The notes under the pieces: generated by a model
What the model was told of the DNA's origin: nothing
Databases searched by the model: none
Seen by the model: the letters and a program-made list of their open reading frames with translations, nothing else
Translations under genes and position numbers: made by a program
Assembly: GCA_001914405.1 (NCBI GenBank)
Contig: MSDW01000001.1
Span: 186,001 to 250,000 of the forward strand
DNA: 64,000 nt
From: Candidatus Methanohalarchaeum thermophilum
GTDB taxonomy: Archaea; Halobacteriota; Methanonatronarchaeia; Methanonatronarchaeales; Methanonatronarchaeaceae
Direction of reading: 5' to 3'
Shown: positions 28,256 through 38,218 of the stretch, piece by piece
Layout: each line of letters opens with the position of its first letter
How positions within the stretch are numbered: position 1 is the stretch's first letter

Positions 28256-28362
28256 TAGTTTTAGTTGTTATATTATTCCTTCATCTCTCAATTTTCTCTC
28301 TTACCACGGCTGAAAGATTGAAATAGTGGCTTCCTCCCTATTCATATTGATCTTCTTTAATA

Positions 28363-28733
28363 CTGACGTCCTCCCACGAATAAATTCGTGGGGTTTCATC
28401 CATTCACCCGTATCATCCGGGTTTCGAGTTACCGATGAAACCATCCCGCCACAGACGGGTCTTTTTGCAGGTTCTCCGATACCTAAAAACCGTCTTGATA
28501 TACAGAGAACAGTATTCAACGGTCCGGAGTCCAGAGCACCGCCAGTAGTGCTCCCTGATTTCCGAATAGAGGCTTTAGCATCAAGACGGGATTCATTCCG
28601 TCCAGTCCTACCGCCCTCAACCGGCTTCAAGGACTCGGAGCTTACCCGAAACTCTGAATATAATTTCATTCTTGCTTTTATTAATAACTTGCCATTCATC
28701 CCACCGCTAAAGCAAGTGGACTTTCTGGTGAAA
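28363..28733 (-). mobile_element. family D ORF-less element, copy D1
   Basis: Minus strand: left hairpin AAAGTCCACTTGCTTTAGCG/GGTGGGATGAATGGC, interior GGTAAGCTCCGAGTCC, AAAGCCTCTATTCGG, CTACTGGCGGTGCTCT, GACCGTTGAATAC, GGATGATACGGGTGAATGG, and right hairpin AACCCCACGAATTTATTCG followed by GGAGGACGTCAG. Both ends match the tnpA-tnpB element at 59877-61535, so D1 looks like a non-autonomous derivative of it. Frames of 132 and 147 codons on either strand are not conserved and are not genes. Confidence 0.85.
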
Positions 28734-29107
28734 ATCGGTAATCATAACTCTCTGCATATATACATATAGTATTATACACTTACTCACGTCTTCTTTCCTT
28801 AACCCCAAAAGAATATGGCACCTTACCCATCCCCTAAAAAAGATGGGTTTGCGGCTCAGTACCATTCATATCAGTAGCATCTGTTTTTTTGAAATAACTG
28901 GAAAGTAAACACACTGGAATATTTTGCAGAAGAGGATGATCTTCCTTTTTTTAAAAGATTACCATCTATTTAGGCGAATCAGATAAGTGGAAGATAGGGT
29001 TCGGAAGTGGGTTGGAGTTGTCTCCTTCATGGTTTTTCTGATGCAAGGAGGGGATTTTTTGTTTTTAGGAAATTTGATCTGTCTTTTCTTAATTTGAGGA
29101 TATTTAT
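28734..29107. other. gene-free stretch
   Basis: Only a short palindrome (CCCATC ... GATGGG around 28826-28853) stands out. No ORF is seen. Confidence 0.4.
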
Positions 29108-29576
29108 CTATTCATCGGGGAAGACCTCTTCCTTTCTTTGATAGGTAGGGGATGAATCCGATGTTTTTTAAAATAAAAAAAAATAATAGTGCGTTAATGG
29201 CAGTTGGTTGGTTTGCCTGCCTCATGAACAAAAAGCAATCCCATCGTCTTTGAGGTAATGGCTAAAGCCTCAGACCCTACATCGAGAGATGTATAGGTAA
29301 GTAAGTATTGGAATAGCTAGGTAAGCCCGAAACAGTTCTTGGAGTAGGGAGTCTAGTGGTAGGTGTGGAGCAACCAGAGTGAATAAGGGAGCCATTGTGT
29401 AGCTAATATATGGGAATTGTTCCCTAAGTCCAGAGTTCACTCAGAGCAATAGGTTCCCTGTTGACGGTGTATATGAGACAAGCACCGTGGAAAACAAACT
29501 CCCTTTCGAGGATAAGGTCACAAGGAAGCCCTCTTCCTCACCGAACAGATGTGAAGTTAGGTAGGGGTCACTTCAC
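29108..29576 (+). mobile_element. family A ORF-less element, copy A3
   Basis: It follows TTTAT. The left hairpin GGGGAAGACCTCTTCC is followed by GGTAGGGGATGAATCC. The interior has GGCAGTTGGTTGG, AAAAAGCAATCCC, GGTAAGCCCGAAACAG, GTGGAGCAACCAGAGTGAAT and CTGTTGACGGTGT. The right hairpin with ACCGAACAGATGTGAAG ends GGGGTCACTTCAC at 29576. It is the most complete family A copy. Confidence 0.83.
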
Positions 29577-29613
29577 CGGGTTGGAAAACTTTGGATCTAT
29601 TCAGTATCTTTAT

Positions 29614-30126
29614 CTTTTGTGGTTGAGAAGATCCTTTCCAAAATCTCTGATTTAGTAGGGGTAGTTCACTTATGTGATGGCGGGAAACTCGTGGCTTTTA
29701 GGTCACGAGATGAATGCTTAAATCCTGAAAGAATTAAGTGTTAGAGAAAATTAGTTCTTGAATTGCTGTTGGTTGGTTTGTATGTTTTTTTTTGACAAAA
29801 GTCGATTCTATGTCTTTGAGGATAAAATAAATGCTTTAGGTTCTATATCGAGAGTGCAGGGCAAGTGAATAGGTAGGTAAGCTAGTAAACTCATTTTTTG
29901 GGGGGTATAGGCCTAGTGTCTGGTGTGGAGCAACCGAAAGTGAATAAGAGGGTCAGCGTGTAGTTAGTATATGGGTTTTTTACTTAGATTTTAATCTAAT
30001 ATCTTTCTTGGAGCAATAGTTCCTCTTGTTGTTAGGTTTATGAGATAAGCTTAATGTTGGGCAAATTTTTCTTTGGGATAAGGCCTATAGGGAATCTTAT
30101 TCCCTCCAGAGAGTAAGTCACTGCAC
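29614..30126 (+). mobile_element. family A ORF-less element, copy A4 with fused solo end
   Basis: It follows TTTAT. The first 56 bp (29614-29669) form a complete solo palindrome ending GTAGTTCAC. Then comes a second left end (GGCGGGAAACTCGTGGC) and a diverged A interior (GGCAAGTGAATAGG region, GTGGAGCAACCGAAAGTGA, GAGCAATAGTTCC), ending AGTCACTGCAC at 30126. It lies 37 bp after A3. Confidence 0.75.
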
Positions 30127-30190
30127 GGATAATGCATCTCCAATCGATTATTTAGAACTACTTCAATTTATAAATCGCCTAAATTAGGGA

Positions 30191-30494
30191 GTGACTTCCT
30201 CCTCTTCCAAAATTAGAGATTTTGGAGAGGTTTTCCAGGGTCGAAGGGTTTTACTTCCTGCTGCTGTTAAATCCTCTCAGTCCCGGGCGGCCCTTATCTA
30301 GGAAGCTTTTTGGGGGTTTTCCCGGGTCATCCAGTGGGCTTGGTAACTAGGGCCCTGAATCTGTCTAGGGCTTTTGGTTCTGCTACAACCCCTGTTCACA
30401 CCTAAAACTTAAGACACAGGATCATTTTAGCATTACGGGGATTCATCTCTCTATCAAAATCGGAGGTTAGGAGGGGGTCTTCTCAACCACTAAG
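30191..30494 (-). mobile_element. family E ORF-less element, copy E2
   Basis: Minus strand: it follows TTTAT, starts CTTAGTGGTTGAGAAGACC, and ends GGAAGTCAC. The interior is alignable with E1 over its length (CCGGGCGGCCCTTATCTAGG on the plus strand against GGGCGGCGCTTATCTAGG in E1), about 80% identical by eye. No shared ORF. Confidence 0.82.
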
Positions 30495-30635
30495 ATAAAA
30501 AAGGTGATTTCTTTGGTAAAGAGTTAATAGGGACTAATTTTTTTAGTAGAGAGCTTTTTTAGGTCTTAATTTGGTTGATTTTCATTGATGGATTATTTTA
30601 AAATTGATGAAATTGTATCTTATTAATTGATATAC

Positions 30636-30839
30636 ATGAAAGAAGAGGAAATTAAAGAGGAAATTAAAGCAAGGATCAAGAGAGAGAAAGAAATTGAGAA
30701 GAGTAAACTAATAGATTTGAGTCAGCTTTGGGGGTTGGGTAAGCCGGAGGAGGTTGAAGAGGTGATTAAAAAATTAATATCAAATTCAGAATTGAAGACT
30801 AAGGAGAAGGAAGGTAAGGAAGTAGTTTATTTAGAGTAA
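30636..30839 (+). CDS. small winged-helix-like protein
   Basis: A 67-residue basic/acidic protein with helices EIKEEIKARIKREKEIEKSK and KPEEVEEVIKKLISNSELKT and a terminal strand pair KEKEGKEVVYLE, which looks like a minimal winged helix related in style to the 70-residue protein at 26831. An upstream in-frame TTG (30627) is possible, but the ATG is preferred. It is followed by an unrelated T-rich stretch and the regulator at 31128. Function unknown. Confidence 0.6.
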   Translation: MKEEEIKEEIKARIKREKEIEKSKLIDLSQLWGLGKPEEVEEVIKKLISNSELKTKEKEGKEVVYLE

Positions 30840-31127
30840 TGTTAAATATATTTATTTAATTTAATTGTTTTTATGTTTATATTTATTTTTGTATGTGGTT
30901 TTTTTAGTAAAGTATTTTTGCTGGGTTTTTTGAAATTTGTTTTTTGTTTTACTGTTTTTTGTTGTGTTTTTTGTTTTATGTGTTTGGTTTTTTGTTTTGG
31001 TTGGTTTTTTGGGGGCTGTAGCTTTTTGGTTGGTGGGGTGTGTCTTGTTTTATTTTTAGGTAAAGTTATGTTACTAATTTTTAGGTTAGGTAACTTTTTT
31101 AAATATAAGATCTAAATTATTATTAAA

Positions 31128-31415
31128 ATGCCATTGGATAATTCATATGTACGGTTTAAAAACGATCTCAAGGTTCTTTTAGCGCTTTCAAAGGGAGAAA
31201 GAACATTTACTGAACTAGTAGAAGAAACAGATCTACCTAAGCCTATTATAAACAGAAAATTAAAGAAATTGAAAGAAAAAAATTTAGTAGAAAATAGGAG
31301 AGGAGAAGAAGATAAGAGAAAATCTTATTACTACATGACACATAGAGGCCTTTCTAGGATAAAAAAATTTGAAGAAAGACTCTCTAAGGAAATAGACTGC
31401 CTTATGAGGATTTAA
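31128..31415 (+). CDS. winged-helix transcriptional regulator
   Basis: A 95-residue protein with FKNDLKVLLALSKGERTFTE, the recognition helix ETDLPKPIINRKLKKLKEKN, and a wing GEEDKRKSYYYMTHRGLSRI, typical of PadR/ArsR/MarR-like archaeal regulators. An AT-rich promoter (AAATATAAGATC) lies just upstream, and the ATG has little leader. It is a single gene between repeats; no target is indicated. Confidence 0.75.
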   Translation: MPLDNSYVRFKNDLKVLLALSKGERTFTELVEETDLPKPIINRKLKKLKEKNLVENRRGEEDKRKSYYYMTHRGLSRIKKFEERLSKEIDCLMRI

Positions 31416-31561
31416 CTTAATTAGACCTTTGAAAAATAAGTAAAAAAATAGATGATTTTTTACTGAAATTAAGTTAAAAAACTGATAATTTTTTATTTTC
31501 CTTATTGAGTAGAGTTCTTAAGTCGTTGAAAGACCCCAAGTTTAGGGAACAAATTTTTAGC

Positions 31562-31975
31562 TTTTTTTTGGATGAGAAATCCCTTTTCCTAGATCTTTGG
31601 TTTAGGTGAGAGATGAATCAGCACTAAGATGTTTGTATTGGGGAAACGAATTGGTTTTTGTTGAGGGGTTCTGAGGCCTATGGGCTGAGTTTGAGCAGCT
31701 GAGTGCTTGGGTATTTAGGTTGTTCCGCAAAGGGATACGTGGAAGGGTTTGGAATGAGTCCCCGGTGACTGGGGCCCGTAACTGGGGCATATGATAGTGA
31801 TGGATATAGGTGATGTTCTGGGAAAACAGTTTAAGTCCTTGTAACCTGCTAACTAGAGCTGAGTCGTGCTCGGCATAGACTTCCTAGTAGGGAGCTATGA
31901 GCCTTGGACCTGGAGGACTCCAAATAGGTGGAAGCACCTTCCTAAATCTTTAATTTAGGTAGGTGGGGAGGTTAC
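31562..31975 (+). mobile_element. family B ORF-less element, copy B4
   Basis: It follows TTAGC (one change from TTAAC). Interior blocks match B2 and B3 closely, with a 10-base deletion where B2 has GTGACCGGACCGGGGCCC. The right hairpin CCTAAATCTTTAATTTAGG ends GAGGTTAC at 31975, one base off the usual GTCAC. It ends 30 bp before the membrane protein gene at 32005. Confidence 0.83.
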
Positions 31976-32004
31976 TTAATTCTCACACCCCTACAACTTA
32001 ATTA

Positions 32005-32652
32005 ATGAACAATAAAAAGGAATATAGTTTTTTGATCTTTATATCTTTTTTAGTATCCTTTACTTTGGCTAGAGTTTATGTATTTTTCTTTTCAAGTTGG
32101 GGCACAGGTAGAGATTTCTTTCCATTGGAAAATTACTTTATACATCATCTCTACTACGGTATAGGGTTTTTAATTGTCTCAGGATGGCTAGCAATCAACT
32201 ATGAAGAAAAGAGGATTAAAAGGTTTTCTTCGATTGTATATGGATTAGGACTAGGATTGTTCTTGGATGAAATAGGCTTGATGTTAACCCATTTCGAAAA
32301 TTACTGGGATAGCATAACTTACACCTTTTTTAGTTTAACTGGATTGATCTTTCTTAACTTAATATTCTTTGAAGACTTCTGGAACGAAGTTGGAGCAGAT
32401 CTAAAAAAGTATTTAGAGGAAAAAAAGATCTATTATGGTCCCTTTAATTTAATGAAAATAGTCGATATATTAGAGGTCGTGAACGAAAAGATGCCTAAAT
32501 CAAGTAAACTAGCTGATATCTTTTTAGGAGTAATTTTGTTTGTTTCAGGGATATTGGTTTTAAAATATCCCTCTTTGATCTACTATTGGGTGGCAGGAGC
32601 CTTTTTCTTGAGTGCTATCTCTTATTTTGTAAAAGCAGTTAAAGAAATTTAA
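32005..32652 (+). CDS. multi-pass membrane protein, unknown
   Basis: A 215-residue protein with about six hydrophobic segments. Notable are a His pair at a membrane edge (NYFIHHLYYGIGFLIVSG), the acidic GLFLDEIGLMLTHFENYW segment, a cytoplasmic helical region (EEKKIYYGPFNLMKIVDILE) and two C-terminal helices. I do not recognise the family. The gene after it (32685) encodes a zinc-module protein 32 bp away and is probably cotranscribed. Confidence 0.7.
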   Translation: MNNKKEYSFLIFISFLVSFTLARVYVFFFSSWGTGRDFFPLENYFIHHLYYGIGFLIVSGWLAINYEEKRIKRFSSIVYGLGLGLFLDEIGLMLTHFENYWDSITYTFFSLTGLIFLNLIFFEDFWNEVGADLKKYLEEKKIYYGPFNLMKIVDILEVVNEKMPKSSKLADIFLGVILFVSGILVLKYPSLIYYWVAGAFFLSAISYFVKAVKEI

Positions 32653-32684
32653 AAAACCAAAAGATTGTATATAGGTGACTAAAT

Positions 32685-32927
32685 ATGTCTAAGGAAAAAT
32701 ACAGTTTCAAAGAAATGGACGAGTTAATGAGAAAAATCCGGGAAGGTAAGTATAGAGATGAGATCCAATGTTACAGATGTAGAAGATATCTTGACCCAAA
32801 TGATAACTTACTTTATTTTATTTGCCTCGATGAAAGAGACATAAAAAACGAAGAAGGCGTAATAATCTGCGATAGATGTGAAGAAAAAACAGATAAAGAT
32901 AAAATAGAATTTGAAAGACTAATCTAA
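32685..32927 (+). CDS. small zinc-module protein (two CxxC pairs)
   Basis: An 80-residue protein. After a helical start (SFKEMDELMRKIREGKYRDE) comes one module CYRCRRYL ... IICDRCEEKT, with 32 residues between pairs and a conserved hydrophobic strand in between. The module resembles the pair in the 277-residue protein at 15000, pointing to a local treble-clef-like family. It follows the membrane protein at 32005. The role is unknown. Confidence 0.7.
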   Translation: MSKEKYSFKEMDELMRKIREGKYRDEIQCYRCRRYLDPNDNLLYFICLDERDIKNEEGVIICDRCEEKTDKDKIEFERLI

Positions 32928-33049
32928 CACCAGAAAATAAAGAAAGATTATATAAATTGAATTAAATTAGATTAAGTTTATTTAATTATTTCAACTAAAC
33001 AGCTTCTTTCTTCTAATCTATTAAAGTTAACTTTTGTGAGAGTTTGAGA

Positions 33050-33459
33050 GAGCAGCATAGCCCCCTCTCTTTAGGGAGGGGATACACCGGGCCCTCTCTT
33101 AGTTTTTATGTATCTTCGAACTCTAGCTTGGGAGTAATGGTTTGTGGTAAGCCTCAAGTTCCCAAGCTGTATGGGGGGTAGGGTGTTGAGGGACTGAATC
33201 CTCCATCGAACATTGGCAAAGCCTCTATTGCAAACAGGAGCCCCGTGACAGGGCAGGGCTGGGCTCTGGAAGCCGCTGCTGTTGATCCAGCCTCCGGAAG
33301 TTTTTTTGGCTGACAAGCTAGGCGAAGGTAGGTAGGTAACCGTCAACAATGGCTATGAAGAGAGCGTCTCTTTTCACGCCACTTCCATTGATAACCTGAA
33401 ACCAGATGATACGGGTGGCTAGGTGGAAGCTTCTTCCTTTAGGGAGAGGGGGATGTCAC
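33050..33459 (+). mobile_element. family C ORF-less element, copy C2
   Basis: The left side has CCCCCTCTCTTTAGGGAGGG; the exact start is uncertain. The interior shows GGTAAGCCTCAAG, CAAAGCCTCTATTGC, GCTGCTGTTGATCCAG and AACCTGAAACCAGATGATAC, as in C1 and D. The right hairpin CTTCTTCCTTTAGGGAGAGG ends GGATGTCAC at 33459, the same terminus as the tnpB pseudogene at 44.8 kb. The antisense 92-codon frame is not a gene. Confidence 0.78.
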
Positions 33460-33564
33460 TAGGATCAACTAGTAGAGTCAATCTTGGTTTCTGACTAAAT
33501 CTTATGAAAGGTTCTGGAATTTTTTCTTGTAAATAAAAGGAGATTTATTGTTTTTTGGCTTTTT

Positions 33565-34344
33565 TTATTGGAACTCGGTTAAATCTGTGCCTAGATCGCA
33601 TACTTCTGGTTTTAGTTTGGTAAATTCTAATTTTTCTTCTTTAAGCAGATTTTCTGCTTTTTTTGATATAGAAGGCCCTACTATTACTCCTCTTAGGTTA
33701 TTATAGTCTTTTTTAAGTGACTTTTGGTATCTTTTTAGTTGACTAATGTCACTTAGGCTTATTTTTTTTCTTTTTAATTCTATAATAACTCTATTTTGGT
33801 TCTTATCTTTTCCAAATATGTCTATATATCCTAGATCTGTTTCTTTTTCTCTTTCAATGATTTTAAATCCTTTTTCAATTATCCAGGGTTTTTCTATTAT
33901 TAGGTCACCCATTTCTTCTTCGCTGCGATTTAATTGGATTTCTTTTTCGTCTTCTGGGAGTAGGGAGGATATGGAGAAGATTTTTTCATAGGTTATTTCG
34001 AGTTTTTCTTTTGGTTTTCTCCTTCTGCTTGTTAAGACTAAGTTTTCGTTTGATATGTCTACTTTATTTCTGCTTTTAGGTGGTTGCCAGTTCACTGGTT
34101 CTCTTTTCTCTCTTTTATGGACTATTAGAGTTCCATCTGGTTTAACTATGGTTAAACGATCCCCAGGAGCTAAATAACTTGATGCTCTTCCTTCATAATC
34201 TATTTCACACTTACCGAATATATCTATTAATCTATCATTTTTTAGTGAAAACTCTATAAGATTAAAGGCTTTTTCTTTACTTGGTACCTTAGAATAGATT
34301 ACTTTATCCGGTTTAGAGCTACTATTGAAATCTTCGAGGCTCAT
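33565..34344 (-). CDS. nucS: NucS/EndoMS mismatch-type endonuclease
   Basis: A 259-residue protein. The N-terminal DNA-binding half has CEIDYEGRASSYLAPGDRLT and IVKPDGTLIVHKREKREPVN. The C-terminal RecB-like nuclease half has the catalytic series E in DLIIEKPWIIEKGFK, D in YIDIFGKD, and E-x-K in VIIELKRKK, followed by DISQLKRYQ. It is the archaeal endonuclease that cuts both strands at mismatches or branched DNA and works with PCNA. A C-terminal PCNA box is not obvious in the last residues. It is transcribed from a promoter between it and the ferritin-like gene. Confidence 0.93.
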   Translation of the reverse strand: MSLEDFNSSSKPDKVIYSKVPSKEKAFNLIEFSLKNDRLIDIFGKCEIDYEGRASSYLAPGDRLTIVKPDGTLIVHKREKREPVNWQPPKSRNKVDISNENLVLTSRRRKPKEKLEITYEKIFSISSLLPEDEKEIQLNRSEEEMGDLIIEKPWIIEKGFKIIEREKETDLGYIDIFGKDKNQNRVIIELKRKKISLSDISQLKRYQKSLKKDYNNLRGVIVGPSISKKAENLLKEEKLEFTKLKPEVCDLGTDLTEFQ

Positions 34345-34373
34345 AATAAAAGAAAAGAACCTAGTTTTTGAAT

Positions 34374-34892
34374 TTATTTATTGCCGTGGGTGTATCCCAT
34401 CATGTTCATGTCATCTTTGAAGTCAGCAAGTTCCTCTTCGTGCTCAAGCTCGTCTTTTAGTATATCTAGGAGTAATGCACGTGTTACTTCGTCTTTTCCC
34501 TTGACTTTATCTATTAACTCTTTATATGTATCAATTGCGCATCTTTCTCCCTCGATATTTTGTTCTAGTATTGGTCTAACATGGGAGTCTTCTGGTGCAC
34601 TGTAACCACAGTTAGTTTCTTCAAACCATTTACTTGGTTCTAAAAGAGGATCTCCTCCGAGCTGACTTATTCTATCAGCTAGTTTTTCTGCATGTTCTAG
34701 CTCCTCTTCTGCGTGTTCTTTTAGCTCTGGCTCCACTATGACTCTCATTGGGCCCTCAATTACTTTTGCACCTACCCAATACTGATAAAATGCTAGCCAT
34801 TCATCAGCTAAAGCTTTATTTAAATCATCGATCAATTCATCTACATCCAGATCAACTATTTCTCTACTTTTTCTTACCAAATAGGACACCAA
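34374..34892 (-). CDS. ferritin-like protein (Dps-like/thioferritin type)
   Basis: A 172-residue four-helix protein. Helix A has LADEWLAFYQYWVGAKVI, helix B EPELKEHAEEELEHAEKLAD (ExxH), helix C ILEQNIEGERCAIDTYKELI (E), and helix D LLLDILKDELEHEEELADF (ExxH), giving a full di-iron site. A single Cys in ETNCGYSA and the one in GERCAID form the Cys pair seen in archaeal Dps-like proteins. It would store iron or detoxify peroxide. The start is a TTG (34892) or the adjacent GTG; the site is not resolved. It is upstream of nucS with 29 bp between, same strand, so they may be cotranscribed. Confidence 0.87.
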   Translation of the reverse strand: MVSYLVRKSREIVDLDVDELIDDLNKALADEWLAFYQYWVGAKVIEGPMRVIVEPELKEHAEEELEHAEKLADRISQLGGDPLLEPSKWFEETNCGYSAPEDSHVRPILEQNIEGERCAIDTYKELIDKVKGKDEVTRALLLDILKDELEHEEELADFKDDMNMMGYTHGNK

Positions 34893-34939
34893 GAGATTAT
34901 TATTTTACTTATCGTATATTTCTTTCGATTAAAATTTAT

Positions 34940-35361
34940 CTTTGTGGTTGAGAAGACCTCCTCCAAAATCTCCGATTTTGGTAGAGAGATGAATCAACTA
35001 CAGGTGTTAAATTGTTCTGAGACCAATTTAGATTTGGCAGTTAGGAGTTCTGGCTTGAACAAACAAATACGGCCACCTAAATCGGTTCAATTTGCCGAAA
35101 AAATCTTTGGGTAAGCCCGAAACAGGTTTGGAGTAGGGTGTAATGGTAGGTGTGGAGTTACCAGAGTGAATAGGAGGAGCCATTATGTGCTAATATAGGG
35201 GTTATTGTATCTGCCTTGATCCAATCACTCAGAGCGTAAGTTCCCTCTGTTGGCTGGGTCTATGAGACAAACCCAGTGAACAAGGCAAACTCTTTCTATG
35301 GATAAGGTCTTACAGGGAAGCCCCCTTTTTAAACCTTTGATCTAGGTAGGGGTCACTTTAC
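34940..35361 (+). mobile_element. family A ORF-less element, copy A5
   Basis: It follows TTTAT. It begins CTTTGTGGTTGAGAAGACC with a stem on CCAAAATCTCCGATTTTGG. Interior GGTAAGCCCGAAACAGG, GGTGTGGAGTTACC, GAGCGTAAGTTCCC and GGGAAGCCCC. It ends GGGGTCACTTTAC at 35361. It lies between the divergent ferritin-like and sufC genes, 170 bp from the sufC start. Confidence 0.82.
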
Positions 35362-35533
35362 AACTTTTTTAGAGTTTTTTAGTTCTATTTAATCTTTAAT
35401 AGTTTTAATTTTAGATCTAAATACCTTGAATTTTTATAACCTAGTTGAAAAATATTTTTGTGTTTTGTCTCTTAGTAGGGGAAGATATATCAATATTAAT
35501 TACCATTAAAAAATTGCTGGGAGTGAAAGATTC

Positions 35534-36274
35534 TTGCTTGAAATAAATAATCTCTCCGTTGAGGCAGGAGATAAATTAGTTTTAAAGGATATTGATCTAG
35601 ATATCCATGAAGGAGAAGCTCATGTACTTTTTGGCCCGAATGGGGCTGGAAAATCGTCTTTACTAAAAGCAATACTTGGAGATCCAGGTGTAGAAGTTAT
35701 AAGTGGAGAAATAATCTTTAAAGGTAAGAATATTAAAGATATGCCTATGCACGAAAGAGTTAAATTAGGAATAGGTATCGATTTTCAACATCCTCCTAGA
35801 GTGCCTGGAGTAAAATTAGGAGAATTATTAGAGTTAATTGGAGATAGAGATAAGGGAAAAGTAAAAGAAATGGCAGTTACATTGGATCTAGATGATTTCC
35901 TAGATAGAGATGTCAATGTTGGGTTCTCAGGTGGAGAATCGAAAAGATCAGAGATACTACAGGTTTATGCACAAAATCCAGATTTCATAATGTTTGATGA
36001 ACCTGATAGCGGAGTTGATGTAGAAAGCGTGGAATTAATCGGTAAAAAAATAAATAAAATGCTCGATAAAGAGAAAAAACCAAGTGAAAGAAAAAAATCT
36101 GGATTAATAATAACTCATTTGGGATATATACTGAATTTTATGGATGTAGACAGGGCCCATGTATTATACGATGGAATAATCGCCTGTTCAGGGAGACCTA
36201 AGGAGATTAGAGATCAGATTATCGAAAATGGATATCAGGGGTGTATAGAATGTTGCCAGATGGAAAGAAGTTAG
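35534..36274 (+). CDS. sufC: FeS cluster assembly ATPase SufC
   Basis: A 246-residue ABC-type ATPase: Walker [15 protein letters not shown]-loop region [14 protein letters not shown], signature [14 protein letters not shown], Walker [14 protein letters not shown], and the late His in [11 protein letters not shown]. The C-terminus GYQGCIECC is Cys-rich. It powers the SufBC scaffold that builds iron-sulfur clusters. The start is TTG with GGGAGTGA upstream. It overlaps sufB, so the pair is coupled. This two-gene SufCB system without SufD, SufS or SufE nearby is normal for methanogens and relatives. Confidence 0.95.
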   Translation: MLEINNLSVEAGDKLVLKDIDLDIHEGEAHVLFGPNGAGKSSLLKAILGDPGVEVISGEIIFKGKNIKDMPMHERVKLGIGIDFQHPPRVPGVKLGELLELIGDRDKGKVKEMAVTLDLDDFLDRDVNVGFSGGESKRSEILQVYAQNPDFIMFDEPDSGVDVESVELIGKKINKMLDKEKKPSERKKSGLIITHLGYILNFMDVDRAHVLYDGIIACSGRPKEIRDQIIENGYQGCIECCQMERS

Positions 36275-37476
36275 AGTACCAAAATAAGGCAGAGGAATAC
36301 ATAAACAAACCCGCTTCTTTAGGCGAAGATATAGATATAGACGATTACCCTATACCAGAAGAAGACCAGGTTGGAGTAAGTTCGATCTCAGAGGTAGATG
36401 AAGGCGTCAGAGAATCGATGAAGGATGTTGGAATGGAATTAGAAGAAGGAAAATCCTCCGGAACTTACTATCAACTCGATAACAATGTTTTAATGTCTGA
36501 AATGTATGGAGATATCGAAGTAATGCCAATAAACCAAGCAATGGAAAAATACGATTTAGATGACTATTATTGGAACGCAGTTAATATTAAAGACAAATAT
36601 ACAGCTCGAACTGAATTAGAATTAACTAAAGGATACTTCATTCGTGTACCAAGTGGTGTAAAGGAAAGTATACCGGTTCAAACCTGTATGTTACTGGGAG
36701 ATGAAAGAAAATCCCAAAATGTTCATAATATTATAATAGTTGAAGATAACGCAGAACTACATGTAGTAACTGGTTGTGCAACAACGAAAGAAATAAAATC
36801 AGCTTTACACGTAGGAGTATCAGAATTTTACATAGGAAAAGACTCTAAATTAACCTTCAACATGATACATAACTGGGGTGAAAACGTACATGTCAGACCC
36901 CGAACCGGAGCAATCATAGACGATGGAGGATCCCTCGTAAACAATTATGTATTAGTTTCGCCGGTCAAATCAATTCAAAGCTATCCAACGGCATACTGTA
37001 GAGGAAAAAACTCAAAAGCATCATTCCAGACAGTACTCTATGGAAAAAAACAATCAAAGATGGATATAGGATCTAGGACAATTTTATCCGGCAAAAACAG
37101 CAGCTCAGACATGATATCTAGATCGATCACAGAAGATGAATCCCATCTTAAAGTAAGAGGAGAACTCATTGGAGAAACCGAAGATGTAAGAGGCCACCTA
37201 GAGTGTAAAGGACTAATATTCTCAGATGATTCAATACTCCATGCTATACCTGAACTCAAAGCTAAGAAATCAGGCCTAGATCTTTCACACGAAGCAGCCG
37301 TAGGAAAAATTGCCGAAGAACAAATAAGATACCTAATGGCAAGAGGTCTAACGGAAGAAGAAGCAACTTCATTAATAATCAAAGGTTTCCTAAGCTTAGA
37401 CATAGAAGGACTTCCACCAAATATAGCAGAAACAGTAGACAATATGATGGAAATGACACTAGAAAAAGCTCTTTAA
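36250..37476 (+). CDS. sufB: FeS cluster scaffold SufB
   Basis: About 408 residues of the SufB/SufD beta-helix family. It has [78 protein letters not shown] and [17 protein letters not shown], including the conserved Glu and His used with SufC. The ATG at 36250 (or GTG 36241) lies inside the end of sufC, giving a 25-34 nt overlap and translational coupling. It acts as cytoplasmic scaffold for cluster assembly. Element A6 begins 22 bp after the stop. Confidence 0.95.
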   Translation: MLPDGKKLEYQNKAEEYINKPASLGEDIDIDDYPIPEEDQVGVSSISEVDEGVRESMKDVGMELEEGKSSGTYYQLDNNVLMSEMYGDIEVMPINQAMEKYDLDDYYWNAVNIKDKYTARTELELTKGYFIRVPSGVKESIPVQTCMLLGDERKSQNVHNIIIVEDNAELHVVTGCATTKEIKSALHVGVSEFYIGKDSKLTFNMIHNWGENVHVRPRTGAIIDDGGSLVNNYVLVSPVKSIQSYPTAYCRGKNSKASFQTVLYGKKQSKMDIGSRTILSGKNSSSDMISRSITEDESHLKVRGELIGETEDVRGHLECKGLIFSDDSILHAIPELKAKKSGLDLSHEAAVGKIAEEQIRYLMARGLTEEEATSLIIKGFLSLDIEGLPPNIAETVDNMMEMTLEKAL

Positions 37477-37498
37477 CTCATATTTTATCTTATTTTAT

Positions 37499-37906
37499 AG
37501 TAGAGTATGGCAGGAAACCCCATGGCTCTGTTGTGAGGATGATTGCCTTTACCAACACTTGATCGGCTCTAAGACTAATACAGGTTTGGTTGTTAGGTGT
37601 TCTGGCTTGAATAAATTACGTGGCCACCTAAATCGGTTCAATTTGCCCAAAAAATCTCTGGGTAAGCCCGAAACAGTTTTAGAGTAGGGTGTAGTGGTAG
37701 GTGTGGAGCTACCAGAGTGAATAAGAGGAGCCATTATGTGCTAATATAGGGATTCTTTTACCTTTAGTTCTGATCCAATTCTTCCCTTGGAACTTAAGTT
37801 CCTCTATTAATCAGGTGGATATGAGAAGCCTGGTGTGAAATAAACTCTTTTTCACGGGAAGGAGGGCACGGGGAAGCCACACAGCTTTGCTTTAGGATCA
37901 CTTCAC
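37499..37906 (+). mobile_element. family A ORF-less element, copy A6
   Basis: It follows TTTTAT. It begins AGTAGAGTATGGCAGG, like A2. The interior matches A2 closely (GGTTGTTAGGTGTTCTGG, GGTAAGCCCGAAACAG, TCACGGGAAGGAGGGCACGG), and the right hairpin CCACACAGCTTTGCTTTAGG ends ATCACTTCAC at 37906. It lies just downstream of sufB. Confidence 0.83.
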
Positions 37907-37951
37907 CTAATTTTATCTTAGTTATTGAAAATTTATTTTAGTACTTGATTT

Positions 37952-38006
37952 GTTCTTCTACCTAAAATCGGAGATTTGAGGTAAGAAGCGCTTCTTAACC
38001 ACTAAG
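37952..38006 (-). repeat. solo IS200/IS605-type palindrome S3
   Basis: On the minus strand, CTTAGTGGTTAAGAAGCGC followed by a hairpin on CCTCAAATCTCCGATTTTAGG. It matches the left end of A/E elements. Between it and S4, at about 38022-38130, lies a truncated A-like interior (GGCAGTTGATTGG, TGTCTTTGAGGGC). Confidence 0.6.
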
Positions 38007-38142
38007 AAAAATTGAGATATATATGGCAGTTGATTGGACTTTTCTTTTCCTCTATTAAGTCAATTGATAGTGATCTACTTGTCTTTGAGGGCCGGTTAGC
38101 CCTTGGACTGGGAGGTAGGTATGGTTAAAGTTATTTTTTTAT

Positions 38143-38198
38143 CTTAGTGGTTGAGAAGACCTCTTCCAAAATCCCTGATTAGGGAGGAGGTAGTTCAC
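38143..38198 (+). repeat. solo IS200/IS605-type palindrome S4
   Basis: It follows TTTTTAT, runs CTTAGTGGTTGAGAAGACC through a hairpin CCAAAATCCCTGATTAGGG, and ends GTAGTTCAC. It is the clearest solo unit, 56 bp from target to TTCAC, and abuts D2. Confidence 0.7.
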
Positions 38199-38218
38199 GG
38201 GAGTTAGTAGTTACAGTA

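Noticed and set aside
28301-28769. 132- and 147-codon frames across D1
   Set aside because: Both lie in the GC-rich interior where stops are rare by composition; neither is kept in D2 or D3.
30873-31115. 80-codon hydrophobic frame (Phe/Leu/Val-rich)
   Set aside because: Product of a T-rich stretch with low complexity, no ribosome site, no homologous pattern.
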